Below the pieces are notes generated by a model. The model did no database searches. It worked only from the letters and a program-made list of their open reading frames with translations, and was not told where the DNA came from. Shown piece after piece: positions 7,093 to 15,986 of a stretch of DNA of 64,000 bases (position 1 is the stretch's first letter; each line of letters starts with the position of its first letter). Origin of the DNA: Jhaorihella thermophila (lineage in GTDB: Bacteria > Pseudomonadota > Alphaproteobacteria > Rhodobacterales > Rhodobacteraceae); the NCBI RefSeq assembly GCF_900108275.1, contig NZ_FNVD01000013.1:1-64000 (forward strand), read 5' to 3'. Both the position numbers and the translations under genes were made by a program.

Positions 7093-9597
7093 ATGAAAAC
7101 CCATGTCAAAGCACTGGTCGTCGGTGGCGGGGCCATCGGCACCTCGATCGCCTATCACCTCGCCCGCGCGGGCTGGCAGGACGTGATGCTGCTGGAACGC
7201 GACGAATTGACGGCAGGTTCCACCTGGCACGCGGCGGGGCTGCTGCCGCTGTTCAACATGTCCTACGCCACCAGCCACATCCACGACTACAGCGTCAAGT
7301 TCTACAAGACGCTGGAGGAGGAGACGGGCCTGAACCCCGGCTTCTACGTGGTCGGAAACCTTCGCATGGCCCAGACGCAGGAGCGCATGGACGAATACAT
7401 GCTCTACGCCTCCACGGCCGAAACCGTGGGCATTCCCTATGAATGGCTCACCCCGGCGCAGATCAAGGAGCGCTGGCCGCTGGTGCGCACCGAGGATCTG
7501 AAGGGCGCGATCTATCACCCCACCGACGGCTACATCAACCCCGCCGACGTGACGCAAGCCATGGCCAAGGGCGCGCGCCAGCGCGGCGTCGTCATCGAGC
7601 GCAAGTGGCAGGTGGACGGCTATGAATGGACCGGCTCGGAATGGAAGGTGACCGCCACGAAGATGACCGAGAAGGGCGGAAACCTTGTGCCGACCGACGA
7701 ACAGGTCGTCATCACCGCCGAACATGTCGTCACCGCCACCGGCAACCACGCCCAGCGCACCGCGCGGCTCTTGGGGCTGAAGATCCCCGCGATCCCGGTG
7801 GAGCACCAGTATATCGTCACCGAACCCGACCCCGCGCTGGTGGAATGGCGCAAGGCCGGCAACCCCGAACACCCCGTCCTGCGCGATGCCGATGCCAAGT
7901 GGTATGTGCGCGAGGAACGGGGCGGCTGGATCCTGGGGCCATACGAGCGCGGCGCCCCGGCGCGGTTCCTCTATGACGTGCCGGAAAGCTTCCGCGCCGA
8001 CCTCTTCCCGCTCGATCTGGAGCGGATCGAAGAGGAATACATGAGCATGATCCATCGCATCCCCTCGACCGAGACGGTGGGGCTCAAGGACGATTTCAAC
8101 GGCCCGATCTGCTATACGCCCGATGGCAACCCGCTGGTGGGCCCCGCGCCGGGGCTGCGCAACATGTGGCTGGCCGAAGGCTTTTCCTTCGGCATCACCG
8201 CCGCCGGCGGCACCGGGTATTACCTTGCGCAGATGATGGTCGAGGGCGAGGCCGAGATCGACATGGCGAGCCTCGACCCCAAGCGCTACGGCAACTGGAT
8301 GACCACCGAATATGCCGCCCGCAAGAACGAAGAATGCTACGAGCACGTCTATATCCTGCACCACCCGGACGAAGAGCGCGAAGCCTGCCGCCCGCTCAGG
8401 ACGGTGCCGGCCTATGACCGGCAGAAGGCGCTCGGGGCGCAGTTCGGGCAGGTCAACGGCTGGGAGCGGCCGAACTATTACGGACCCGTCGATGCGCCCG
8501 ACAATTTCGACCACGACGCGCGCAGCTTCCGCCGCGGTGGCTGGTGGCAATATGCCGTGAACGAGGCCAAGGCGATCCGCGAGGGCGTCGGGCTGATCGA
8601 CGCCTCGGCCTTTACCAAGCATCTGGTGCGCGGCCCTGGCGCGGTGGCCTTCCTCGACCGCTTCACCTGCAACAAGCTGCCCAATGTGGGCCGGATCAAC
8701 CTGACCTACGCGCTGACCGGGGCGGGCACCACGCGGACCGAATACACCATCGTCCGCTTTGCCGAAAACGAGTTCGTTCTGATCTCGGCCGGGGCCTGGG
8801 CAGCCTATGACGCGGATTACCTGCGCAAGGCGGCGGAAGATTTCATCAGCGCGAGCGGCGACTGGGTGGATATCCACGACATCTCCACCCAGTGGGGCAC
8901 CTTCGCCATCGCCGGGCCTAAGTCGCGCGACGTGCTGAAGGAAATCGTCAAGGATGCCGAGCCGGAAACGGTGCTGTCCAACAAGCGATTCCCCTGGCTT
9001 TCGATGCGCAAGATCGAACTGGGCATGTGCCCGGTCTATGCGGTCCGCGTGGCCTATACCGGCGAGCTGGGCTGGGAGCTCTATCACCCGATCGAGATGC
9101 AGAACTATCTGTGGGACCAACTGATGGAGGCCGGCGCGAAGCATGGGCTGAAGCCGGTGGGCGCGCGGGCGCAGAACTGGCTTCGGCAGGAGAAGAGCTA
9201 TCGCGCCTTCGGCACGGAGCTTGGCCGCGATGCCACGCCGCTCGAGGCCGGCCTCGACAGATTTGTCGATCTGTCCAAGGAGTTCCACGGCAAGCAGGCG
9301 ATGCTGGACAAGGGCATCCGCAGCAAATGCGTGACGCTTCTGATCGAGGGACCGGAAGATGCCGACCCTTGGGGGCGCGAGGCGCTGTACGACGGCGACA
9401 CCCGCGTGGGACGTCTGACCTCGGGCGGCTATTCGGTGGTGTTCGGCAAGTCGATCGGCATGGGCTACGTCAAGCCGGAATTGGCCACGCCGGGGCAGAA
9501 GCTGAAGGTCAAGATGTTCGACCAGTTGTGGGATGCCGAGGTCGTGCCCGACAGCCCCTACGATCCGAAGAACGAGGCGATTCGCAAGGACGGCTGA
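7093..9597 (+). CDS. GcvT-type FAD dehydrogenase, dimethylglycine/sarcosine dehydrogenase-like
   Basis: This is an 834-residue two-part enzyme. The N-terminal DAO-type FAD domain has GGGAIG at 11-16 and GSTWHAAGL at 42-50. His46 aligns with the histidine that binds FAD covalently in mammalian dimethylglycine dehydrogenase. The C-terminal half (about 440-830) is a GcvT/aminomethyltransferase-like folate domain. Such enzymes oxidise N-methyl groups of glycine derivatives and pass the C1 unit to tetrahydrofolate. Dimethylglycine, sarcosine and other methylamines cannot be told apart by sequence alone. The next gene is an MttB-family methyltransferase, which supports a methylated-amine/betaine role. 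A terminator follows. Confidence 0.85.
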   Translation: MKTHVKALVVGGGAIGTSIAYHLARAGWQDVMLLERDELTAGSTWHAAGLLPLFNMSYATSHIHDYSVKFYKTLEEETGLNPGFYVVGNLRMAQTQERMDEYMLYASTAETVGIPYEWLTPAQIKERWPLVRTEDLKGAIYHPTDGYINPADVTQAMAKGARQRGVVIERKWQVDGYEWTGSEWKVTATKMTEKGGNLVPTDEQVVITAEHVVTATGNHAQRTARLLGLKIPAIPVEHQYIVTEPDPALVEWRKAGNPEHPVLRDADAKWYVREERGGWILGPYERGAPARFLYDVPESFRADLFPLDLERIEEEYMSMIHRIPSTETVGLKDDFNGPICYTPDGNPLVGPAPGLRNMWLAEGFSFGITAAGGTGYYLAQMMVEGEAEIDMASLDPKRYGNWMTTEYAARKNEECYEHVYILHHPDEEREACRPLRTVPAYDRQKALGAQFGQVNGWERPNYYGPVDAPDNFDHDARSFRRGGWWQYAVNEAKAIREGVGLIDASAFTKHLVRGPGAVAFLDRFTCNKLPNVGRINLTYALTGAGTTRTEYTIVRFAENEFVLISAGAWAAYDADYLRKAAEDFISASGDWVDIHDISTQWGTFAIAGPKSRDVLKEIVKDAEPETVLSNKRFPWLSMRKIELGMCPVYAVRVAYTGELGWELYHPIEMQNYLWDQLMEAGAKHGLKPVGARAQNWLRQEKSYRAFGTELGRDATPLEAGLDRFVDLSKEFHGKQAMLDKGIRSKCVTLLIEGPEDADPWGREALYDGDTRVGRLTSGGYSVVFGKSIGMGYVKPELATPGQKLKVKMFDQLWDAEVVPDSPYDPKNEAIRKDG

Positions 9598-9618
9598 GCC
9601 GACCCCGATCCGGTTGCC

Positions 9619-9655
9619 CGGCCCCGGCGAAAACGATCGTCGGGGCCGTTTTCTT
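9619..9655 (+). terminator. Rho-independent terminator after the dehydrogenase
   Basis: An 8-bp stem CGGCCCCG (9619-9626) pairs with CGGGGCCG (9641-9648) and is followed by TTTTCTTTT. It lies 22 bp after the stop codon of the dehydrogenase gene and should separate it from the MttB gene. Confidence 0.8.
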
Positions 9656-9662
9656 TTCCAAG

Positions 9663-9752
9663 GTGAAGATTTCGGATCGGCCTGCGCCGATCCGACCGAT
9701 GCGAGGGGCTTTGCCCCTCGCGCTCCCCAGAGTATTTTTCGCAAGATGAAGG
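9663..9752 (+). repeat. Dispersed intergenic repeat, full copy (copy B)
   Basis: In order it has a first hairpin (CGGATCGGCCTGCGCCGATCCG), a second hairpin with loop CTTTG (GCGAGGGG/CCCCTCGC) and a conserved tail, CCCAGAGTATTTTTCGCAAG then ATGAAGG. The same order is seen at 52434-52514 (plus strand) and 63002-63090 (minus strand). Confidence 0.7.
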
Positions 9753-9915
9753 CGCTGGTGCGGGGTGGTTTCATGGCCGGGCCGGGTTCTGACTCTCGGG
9801 CCGGCAAGGCGGCCTTGACCGGCGCGGTGCGGGCGGGAATCATGAGGACGCTCAAGTGGGTCCGCAGTGAGCCTAAACGGTGTGTGCCGCGTTCCGGTCT
9901 TCAGAGGAGGATGAC

Positions 9916-11469
9916 ATGGCCCGCCGCGCGAAACGTATCCAGACCAGCACCGCACCGAGAGCCGCCGATGCGTTCACATTGGCAGCGGATCCGCGTCCGC
10001 GACCGGCCTTTTCGATCTGCCCGGCCGAACAGCGCGCCTTTCTGCTGGCCCGCGCGATGGATCTGCTGGCCGAGCATGGGGTGGCGCTGATTCACGACGC
10101 GGCACGCGCGACGATGTTGGAGGCGGGCGCCGCGCCGGGGCGAGAGGCCGCGCAGGTCCGCCTTCCGCGCGAGATGGTGCGCGAGGCGATCGCGGCGGCC
10201 CCAAAGGCGGTGACGCTGGCGGGCAAGCGTCCCGATCGCGACGCTCACCTGCCGCGCGCCGATCACGGTTTCATCATGCGCACGGGCACCGGCGCGCATG
10301 GCTTCGTCGAGCCGGACGGGCGCTATCGCAACATGGACATTTCGGACGTGGCACGGATCGCGGCGCTGGCCAACGGGCTGGATCAGGTTGGATTCGTGGC
10401 GCATCCCTTCAGCTATGGGGTGCACGAACTGACCAGCGACATTCACGGCGTGGCCGAACTGGTCTGTGCCACCGACAAGCATATCTGGCTGCAACCCTAC
10501 AATGTGGAGAACGTCGAATACCTGGTCCGCATCGTCACCGTGGCCGCGGGCGGCGAGGCAGAGCTGCGGGCGCGGCCCATTGCCTCGACCATCATGTGTT
10601 CCTTCTCGCCGCTGGAATTCAAGGTGATGGATGTCGAAGCGCTGATCCAGTCGGGCCGCGCGGGGCTGCCGGTGCATGCCTGTTCGTTGCCCTCGGCGGG
10701 AGGCACGGCGCCGTTGTCCGTGGCAGGCAACGCGCTGATGGCGGTGGCCGAGATCCTGGCGATGGTGACGTTGGCACATGTGCTGACGCCGGGAACGGCG
10801 GTGATTGCGACCCCGCTGATGTTCACGCTGGACATGGCCACGGGCCAGGCGCTGCATGCCTGCCCCGAAAGTCTTCAGGCCAAGGCGCTGGCCATTGGCG
10901 TGCTGAAACACGAGGCCGGGCTGATCTGCCACACCTACGGGGCGGGGTCCGACACGCCGGACGCCGGACGGCAGTCGATGGCGGAACGCGCGATGCTGGG
11001 GCAGATGGTGGCGCTAGCCGGTGCGGACATTCTGGGCGGCGTCGGGCAGTTGGAGACGGCCACCGTGTTCTCGCCGGTGCAGGCGGTGCTGGATGACGAA
11101 CTGGGCGCCTATCTGCGGGCGCTCATTGCCACACCGCGGGTGGATGATGCCGCGCTCAACTGGGACGAGGCGCGCGAGATCGGGATCGGCGCGCATTTCC
11201 TCGCCTCGCCGCACACGCTGGCCGGCTGCCGCGACCAGTATCGCCCTGCCGTGTTCCGGCGGCAGGGGCGCGACGACTATGACAAGGGCGGCCGGCGCGG
11301 GGCGTGGGAAGAGGCGCGCGACAAGGCGCTGCGGCTGATGGCGGCCCCTCCGCCCCCGGGACTGCCGGATGCGGATGCCCGCGCCGAGATCGCCCGCATC
11401 GTGGCTGCGGCGGATGCGGACATCATCGGCAAGGCGCAAGAGGTCAGCGGCCGGCGCGAGGTCATCTGA
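9916..11469 (+). CDS. MttB-family (non-pyrrolysine) methyltransferase
   Basis: This is a 517-residue protein of the trimethylamine methyltransferase superfamily (COG5598), a TIM-barrel that moves a methyl group from a quaternary or tertiary amine to a corrinoid protein. ATG 9916 has a strong ribosome binding site (GAGGAGG, five bases away). The frame is full length with no in-frame amber codon, so this is the pyrrolysine-free type, which includes glycine betaine methyltransferases (MtgB). No corrinoid protein gene adjoins it; that partner would have to be elsewhere. The upstream dehydrogenase gives a plausible pathway partner for demethylating betaine-type compounds (inference). Confidence 0.85.
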   Translation: MARRAKRIQTSTAPRAADAFTLAADPRPRPAFSICPAEQRAFLLARAMDLLAEHGVALIHDAARATMLEAGAAPGREAAQVRLPREMVREAIAAAPKAVTLAGKRPDRDAHLPRADHGFIMRTGTGAHGFVEPDGRYRNMDISDVARIAALANGLDQVGFVAHPFSYGVHELTSDIHGVAELVCATDKHIWLQPYNVENVEYLVRIVTVAAGGEAELRARPIASTIMCSFSPLEFKVMDVEALIQSGRAGLPVHACSLPSAGGTAPLSVAGNALMAVAEILAMVTLAHVLTPGTAVIATPLMFTLDMATGQALHACPESLQAKALAIGVLKHEAGLICHTYGAGSDTPDAGRQSMAERAMLGQMVALAGADILGGVGQLETATVFSPVQAVLDDELGAYLRALIATPRVDDAALNWDEAREIGIGAHFLASPHTLAGCRDQYRPAVFRRQGRDDYDKGGRRGAWEEARDKALRLMAAPPPPGLPDADARAEIARIVAAADADIIGKAQEVSGRREVI

Positions 11470-11602
11470 CGCCGCGCCGGACACGCAAACGCGGGTGGCA
11501 ATCCGTCCCAGCCCCCTGCCCTTGCCGCGGCACGCGGCGCGGTCTAATAGGCGCCCATCCCGTGACCGCAGAAACACCCGCAGAGAAAAGGCCGCACCGC
11601 CC

Positions 11603-12907
11603 ATGATCCCCCGTTATTCCCGCCCCGAGATGGTTGCCATCTGGAGCCCCGAAACCAAGTTCCGCATCTGGTATGAAATCGAAGCTCACGCCTGCGACGC
11701 GCAGGCTGAACTGGGCGTGATCCCGAAGGAGAACGCCGAGGCCGTCTGGAAGGCCAGGGATGTCGAATTCGACGTCGCCCGCATCGACGAGATCGAGGCG
11801 GTGACCAAGCATGACGTGATCGCCTTTCTCACCCATCTTGCCGAGATCATTGGCAACGAGGAGGCGCGTTTCGTCCACCAGGGCATGACCAGCTCGGACG
11901 TCTTGGACACCACGCTGAACGTGCAGCTTGTGCGCGCCGCCGACATCCTGCTCGCCGACATGGACCGGGTGCTGGCGGCGCTGAAGAAACGCGCCTACGA
12001 GCACAAGGACACGGTGCGCATCGGCCGGTCTCACGGCATCCATGCCGAACCCACCACGATGGGCCTCACCTTTGCCCGGTTCTATGCCGAGATGGCGCGC
12101 GGCAAGAACCGGCTGGAAAAGGCCCGCTGGGAGGTGGCCACGGGAGCGATTTCCGGCGCCGTCGGCACGTTCGCCAATATCGACCCGCGCGTCGAGGAAC
12201 ATGTCTGCGAGAAAATGGGCCTGCGCCCCGAGCCGATCAGCACCCAGGTGATCCCGCGCGACCGCCACGCGATGTTCTTTGCCACGCTGGGCGTGATCGC
12301 CTCCAGCATCGAAAACATCGCCGTGGAGATTCGCCACATGCAACGCACCGAGGTTCTGGAGGCCGAGGAGTTCTTCTCCAAGGGTCAAAAGGGATCGTCC
12401 GCGATGCCGCACAAGCGCAACCCGGTGCTGACCGAGAACCTTACCGGTCTGGCCCGGCTGATCCGTTCGGCCGTGGTGCCTGCGCTGGAGAACGTGGCGC
12501 TCTGGCACGAACGCGACATCTCGCATTCTTCCGTCGAACGCGGCATCGCGCCGGATGCGACGATCCATCTGGATTTTGCCCTGAACCGGCTGGCGGGCGT
12601 GATCGAGAACCTCGTGGTCTATCCCGAGAACATGTTGAAGAACATGAACAAGTTCCGCGGCCTGGTGATGAGCCAGCGGGTGCTGCTGGCGCTGACTCAG
12701 GCGGGGGTGAGCCGCGAGGACGCCTATCGGCTGGTCCAGCGCAATGCGATGAAGGTCTGGGAGGAAGGCAAGGATTTCCGCGAGGAATTGCTGGCCGATC
12801 CGGACGTACGCGCCGCGCTCTCCGAGGACGAGATCAACGAAAAATTCGACCTCGGCTATCACACCAAGCATGTGGACACGATCTTCAGGCGCGTGTTCGG
12901 AGAGTGA
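11603..12907 (+). CDS. purB: Adenylosuccinate lyase
   Basis: This is a 434-residue enzyme of the fumarase/aspartase superfamily. It cleaves SAICAR and adenylosuccinate to release fumarate in purine synthesis. The superfamily signature SSAMPHKRNP is at about residues 265-274, and TSSDVLDT and RSHGIHAEPT are the other active-site blocks. ATG 11603 gives the B. subtilis-type length; AGAGAAAAGG a little upstream is the likely ribosome binding site. A hairpin with a T-run follows the stop. Confidence 0.97.
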   Translation: MIPRYSRPEMVAIWSPETKFRIWYEIEAHACDAQAELGVIPKENAEAVWKARDVEFDVARIDEIEAVTKHDVIAFLTHLAEIIGNEEARFVHQGMTSSDVLDTTLNVQLVRAADILLADMDRVLAALKKRAYEHKDTVRIGRSHGIHAEPTTMGLTFARFYAEMARGKNRLEKARWEVATGAISGAVGTFANIDPRVEEHVCEKMGLRPEPISTQVIPRDRHAMFFATLGVIASSIENIAVEIRHMQRTEVLEAEEFFSKGQKGSSAMPHKRNPVLTENLTGLARLIRSAVVPALENVALWHERDISHSSVERGIAPDATIHLDFALNRLAGVIENLVVYPENMLKNMNKFRGLVMSQRVLLALTQAGVSREDAYRLVQRNAMKVWEEGKDFREELLADPDVRAALSEDEINEKFDLGYHTKHVDTIFRRVFGE

Positions 12908-12915
12908 TGTCGCCG

Positions 12916-12946
12916 CCCCCTGAAGCGCCGCTGCGGGGGACTTTTT
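12916..12946 (+). terminator. Possible terminator after purB
   Basis: CCCCC (12916-12920) can pair with GGGGG (12935-12939) around a 14-base loop that can itself pair partly, followed by ACTTTTT. The stem is short, so this is a weaker candidate than the other terminators listed here. Confidence 0.5.
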
Positions 12947-13040
12947 CGGGACGCTGACGCGACCGTGATCGGGTTTTCTTTGGTCACGCGGGCCAAATGC
13001 GCTATCGTCCTCCGGGTCAAACCCTGACCGGAGAAGTGCG

Positions 13041-13199
13041 ATGTTCGTCAAGACCGTGATCGTTACCCTTTGCCTCGCCGTTCTGCCGGCCGCCGCCTAT
13101 GCAGGCTGTTCGAGCCGCGGCCACCAGGCACAGTCCTGCGCGCCGGGCACCGTATGGGATGCGGCGTCGCAGTCCTGCGTGAAGCAGGTCAACAGCTGA
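13041..13199 (+). CDS. Small secreted Cys-motif protein
   Basis: This is a 52-residue protein. A signal peptide (MFVKTVIVTLCLAVLPAAAYA) leaves a mature peptide of about 31 residues with three Cys. It ends in CAPGTVWDAASQSCVK, a C-x4-VWD-x5-CVK unit also present in the next gene. The spacing resembles the C-x(n)-Cys hairpin of chitin-binding/peritrophin-like domains, but the peptide is too short to be one. It starts 133 bp after purB and lies 83 bp before the TPR protein gene. Function is unknown. Confidence 0.65.
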   Translation: MFVKTVIVTLCLAVLPAAAYAGCSSRGHQAQSCAPGTVWDAASQSCVKQVNS

Positions 13200-13282
13200 G
13201 CCGGTTGGCATCCGGGCTGATCGACGGGGCGCGCGGGTGCTCCTATCCCTTTCTGTTTCTGTGAACTCAAACGAGGTTGCCA

Positions 13283-13828
13283 ATGCGCAAACTGGTTCCC
13301 GTTCTTGCGGCGCTTTTCCTTGGCCCCGCGCTGGCACTGGCCGCGGGCGGGGACAACATGCCCGCCTCTCCGCCCAAACCGTCGGAAACCACCAAGAAAT
13401 GCAAGGGGGCCAAGGTCTGGGACAAGACGCGCAAGAAATGCGTGAAGCCGCAGAAATCGTCGCTAAACGAGGATGAGCTGTATCAAGCGGTGCGCGAACT
13501 GGCCTATGCCGGCCGATATTCGGACGCCCAGGCCGTTCTGGCAGCAATGCCGGATCAGAATGACGACCGGGTGCTGACCTACTGGGGCTTTACCTGGCGC
13601 AAGATGGGCAGGGGCGAGCTGGCGCGCGCCTACTACGTCAAAGCAATCACGCGCAATCCCGACAACCTGCTGGCCCGGTCCTACATGGGACAGGGCATGG
13701 TCGAAGACGGAGACATTGCCGCCGCCTGGGACCAGTTGCGCGAAATCCGCATGCGCGGCGGCGCGGGGAAATGGCCCGAGGTTTCGCTGCGCGACGCGAT
13801 CCTGAGCGGCAGGACCTACAGTTTCTGA
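13283..13828 (+). CDS. Secreted TPR-like protein with N-terminal Cys motif
   Basis: This is a 181-residue protein from ATG 13283 (GAGG six bases upstream). It has a signal peptide, a Pro-rich linker, then CKGAKVWDKTRKKCVK (C-x4-VWD-x5-CVK), and from about residue 60 helices that read as two to three tetratricopeptide repeats (AYAGRYSDAQAVLAAMP; GRGELARAYYVKAITRNPDN). TPR proteins mediate protein contacts; a periplasmic or surface assembly role is possible. The same Cys module in the small upstream protein suggests they work together. Confidence 0.75.
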   Translation: MRKLVPVLAALFLGPALALAAGGDNMPASPPKPSETTKKCKGAKVWDKTRKKCVKPQKSSLNEDELYQAVRELAYAGRYSDAQAVLAAMPDQNDDRVLTYWGFTWRKMGRGELARAYYVKAITRNPDNLLARSYMGQGMVEDGDIAAAWDQLREIRMRGGAGKWPEVSLRDAILSGRTYSF

Positions 13829-13907
13829 CGCTCCCGGTTTCAGCCTTTTTTCACGATTCCAGCCCTAGCCTTCCAATGATCGGAGCGGATGCACAGGGGG
13901 CTGATTC

Positions 13908-15023
13908 ATGCCGGACGACAACATGCTGACGCCGCTGCCCGGACAAGGCGGACCTGGCGGCCCGGTGGTGCCGCCGCCGGAGGACGGAACGCTGCCGGGG
14001 GCCGCCGCGCCCCGGCAGCGCCGGAGCCCGCTTTCGGGGCGGGCCAAGGCCGCGATCGTGGTGCGCCTGCTGCTCAGCGAAGGGGCCGACATCCCGCTTG
14101 AGGACTTGCCCGAGGAACTGCAGGCCGTGCTGACCCAGACGATGGGCAACATGGGGCTGGTGGACCGCGACACGCTGACTGAGGTGGTGTCCGAATTCGC
14201 GGCCGCGCTGGACGGCATCGGCCTGTCCTTTCCCGGCGGGATCGAAGGTGCCTTGGCGATGCTGGACGGCCGGATCAGCCCGCAGACCGCGGCGCGGCTG
14301 CGGCGCGAGGTGGGAAAGGACGCCGGCGACCCTTGGGCGCGGCTGCGTGCATTGCCCGCCGCCGAACTGGCCGAGATGGCGCAGGCCGAAAGCACCGAGG
14401 TCGCCGCCGTCCTGCTGTCCAAGTTGCCGACCGAAAAGGCCGCGGAAATGCTGGGCCTTCTGCCCGGCCCCGACGCCCGGCGCATCGCCTTTGCCGTATC
14501 GAAGACGGCCAGCATCACGCCCCAGACCGTTACCCAGATCGGGCGCGCCTTGGCCGCGCAACTGGACAGCCGACCGGTGCCGGCCTTCGACGACGGTCCG
14601 GGCGAGCGGGTGGGCGCGATCCTGAATCTTTCGCCTGCCGCCACGCGCGAGGACGTGCTGAAGGCGCTGGACGAAGCCGACGCGGTCTTTGCCGGTTCCG
14701 TTCGCAAGGCGATCTTTACCTTCGCGCATATCCCGCGCCGGATCTCCGCGCGGGACGTGCCCAAACTGGTCCGTGCCGTGGATCAACCCACGCTGGTCAT
14801 CGCCCTTGCCGGGGCAACCGGTGCGGAAGACGCCGCCGCGGCCGAGTTCCTTCTGTCCAACATCCCCGGCCGGATGGCCGATGCCCTGCGCGAGGAGGTG
14901 ACCGAAAAGGGAAGCGTCAAACCACAGGAGGCCGAAACCGCGATGAACGCCGTGGTCGCGGCAATCCGTCAACTGGAACAGGACGGCGAAATCGAACTGG
15001 TGCCCGTTGACGAAGAAGACTGA
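13908..15023 (+). CDS. fliG: FliG-like flagellar motor switch protein
   Basis: This 371-residue protein matches FliG by its middle and C-terminal domains: VAAVLLSKLPTEKAAEMLGL is the FliG PxxxA-type helix region, and IFTFAHIPRRISARDVPKLV with FLLSNIPGRMADALREEV form the charged C-terminal torque-generating part. An N-terminal Pro/Gly-rich stretch of about 40 residues precedes the N-domain. FliG sits in the rotor and switches rotation direction. It is not within a flagellar operon here; neighbours are purB, a TPR protein and an exporter. Confidence 0.85.
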   Translation: MPDDNMLTPLPGQGGPGGPVVPPPEDGTLPGAAAPRQRRSPLSGRAKAAIVVRLLLSEGADIPLEDLPEELQAVLTQTMGNMGLVDRDTLTEVVSEFAAALDGIGLSFPGGIEGALAMLDGRISPQTAARLRREVGKDAGDPWARLRALPAAELAEMAQAESTEVAAVLLSKLPTEKAAEMLGLLPGPDARRIAFAVSKTASITPQTVTQIGRALAAQLDSRPVPAFDDGPGERVGAILNLSPAATREDVLKALDEADAVFAGSVRKAIFTFAHIPRRISARDVPKLVRAVDQPTLVIALAGATGAEDAAAAEFLLSNIPGRMADALREEVTEKGSVKPQEAETAMNAVVAAIRQLEQDGEIELVPVDEED

Positions 15024-15116
15024 CACCGTGGACAGCCGCGCAAGTTCGGCATAAACGGTTCACATGTTCAGAACGATCTGCCCTGCCGGCGACCGCCCGC
15101 GGACCGGGACCACCGA

Positions 15117-15986
15117 ATGACGCCGCGACCGGATCACAGCCGGGCGGTTCTGCTGATGATCGGGGCCATCTTCTGCTTTACGCTGATGGATGCCAGCGTG
15201 AAGGCGCTGGCGCCAAGGGTGGGGGTGCTGCCGGCGTTGTGGGCCCGCTATGCGGGGCAGATGATGCTGGTTCTGGTGCTGGTTGCGCCGCGGCTGAGGA
15301 CCGTGGCGCGCACCCGCTATCCGGGGCTGCAATTTGCACGCTCGGTTCTGCTGATGACAGCCACCGCGTTCTTCTTCCTCAGCCTCAGCCTGATCCCGAT
15401 CACGGATGCCGCCGCGCTGATGTCGGTGAACCCGGTCTTCATCACGCTGGGCGCCGCGCTGTTTCTGGGCGAGGCGCTGGGACCGCGCCGCCTGATCGGG
15501 ATCGCGGTGGCGCTGGTGGGCGCGATGATCGTGATCCGCCCCGGCAGCGAAGTGTTCTCTCTCCCTGCCCTGCTGCCTCTGGCGGCGGCAGCGAGCTATT
15601 CGGGCTATGCCTTGATCACCCGCCGCGTGGGTGCGGGCGAGGATCCCTGGACCTCGCTGTTCTACACCGGCCTGGTCGGAACGGCCCTGCTGACGCTGGC
15701 AGTGCCGTTTGCCTGGAAAACCCCGGACGGGCCGGCGCTGGCCCTGATGGGTTCGGTCGTGCTGTTCGGCACGATCGGGCAAATGGCGCTGATCCGCGCG
15801 TTCTCGCTGGGCGAGGCGGCGATGCTGGCGCCCTATTCCTATTCGGGCCTGATCTTCGCCGCCTGCTGGGGGGCGCTGTTCTTTGCGGAATATCCCGACA
15901 TCTGGACCGTCTGCGGCGCGCTTGTGATCGCGGGGGCGGGGCTATATGTCTGGCACCGCGAAACTTATCCGCGCCGAGTCCGTTGA
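15117..15986 (+). CDS. EamA/RhaT (DMT) family transporter
   Basis: This is a 289-residue inner-membrane protein with about ten hydrophobic segments in two halves, the pattern of the drug/metabolite transporter superfamily. The first half has FTLMDASVKAL early and AALMSVNPVFITLGAALFLGE, the typical EamA end-of-repeat motif; the second half ends with APYSYSGLIFAACWGALFFAEYP. Substrates of these exporters vary and cannot be inferred. The stop is directly followed by the ATG of the acyltransferase gene, so the two are probably co-translated. Confidence 0.88.
   Translation: MTPRPDHSRAVLLMIGAIFCFTLMDASVKALAPRVGVLPALWARYAGQMMLVLVLVAPRLRTVARTRYPGLQFARSVLLMTATAFFFLSLSLIPITDAAALMSVNPVFITLGAALFLGEALGPRRLIGIAVALVGAMIVIRPGSEVFSLPALLPLAAAASYSGYALITRRVGAGEDPWTSLFYTGLVGTALLTLAVPFAWKTPDGPALALMGSVVLFGTIGQMALIRAFSLGEAAMLAPYSYSGLIFAACWGALFFAEYPDIWTVCGALVIAGAGLYVWHRETYPRRVR

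Larger units (their letters stand above)
9598..9915. other. Intergenic region between dehydrogenase and MttB gene
   Basis: This is 318 bp with no gene. It holds the terminator at 9619-9655, a full copy of the dispersed bipartite-hairpin repeat at about 9663-9752, and roughly 160 bp before the MttB gene that must contain its promoter. I could not pick a convincing -35/-10 pair in that part. Confidence 0.6.

Noticed and set aside
6796-9855. 1019-codon open frame on the minus strand
   Set aside because: It is antisense to the GcvT-type dehydrogenase, made of His/Arg/Pro/Gly-rich sequence typical of third-frame readings in high-G+C DNA, with no recognisable domain.
9916-11469. Pyrrolysine-containing MttB
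   Set aside because: The frame is open at full family length without an in-frame amber codon, so the non-pyrrolysine type is the correct call.
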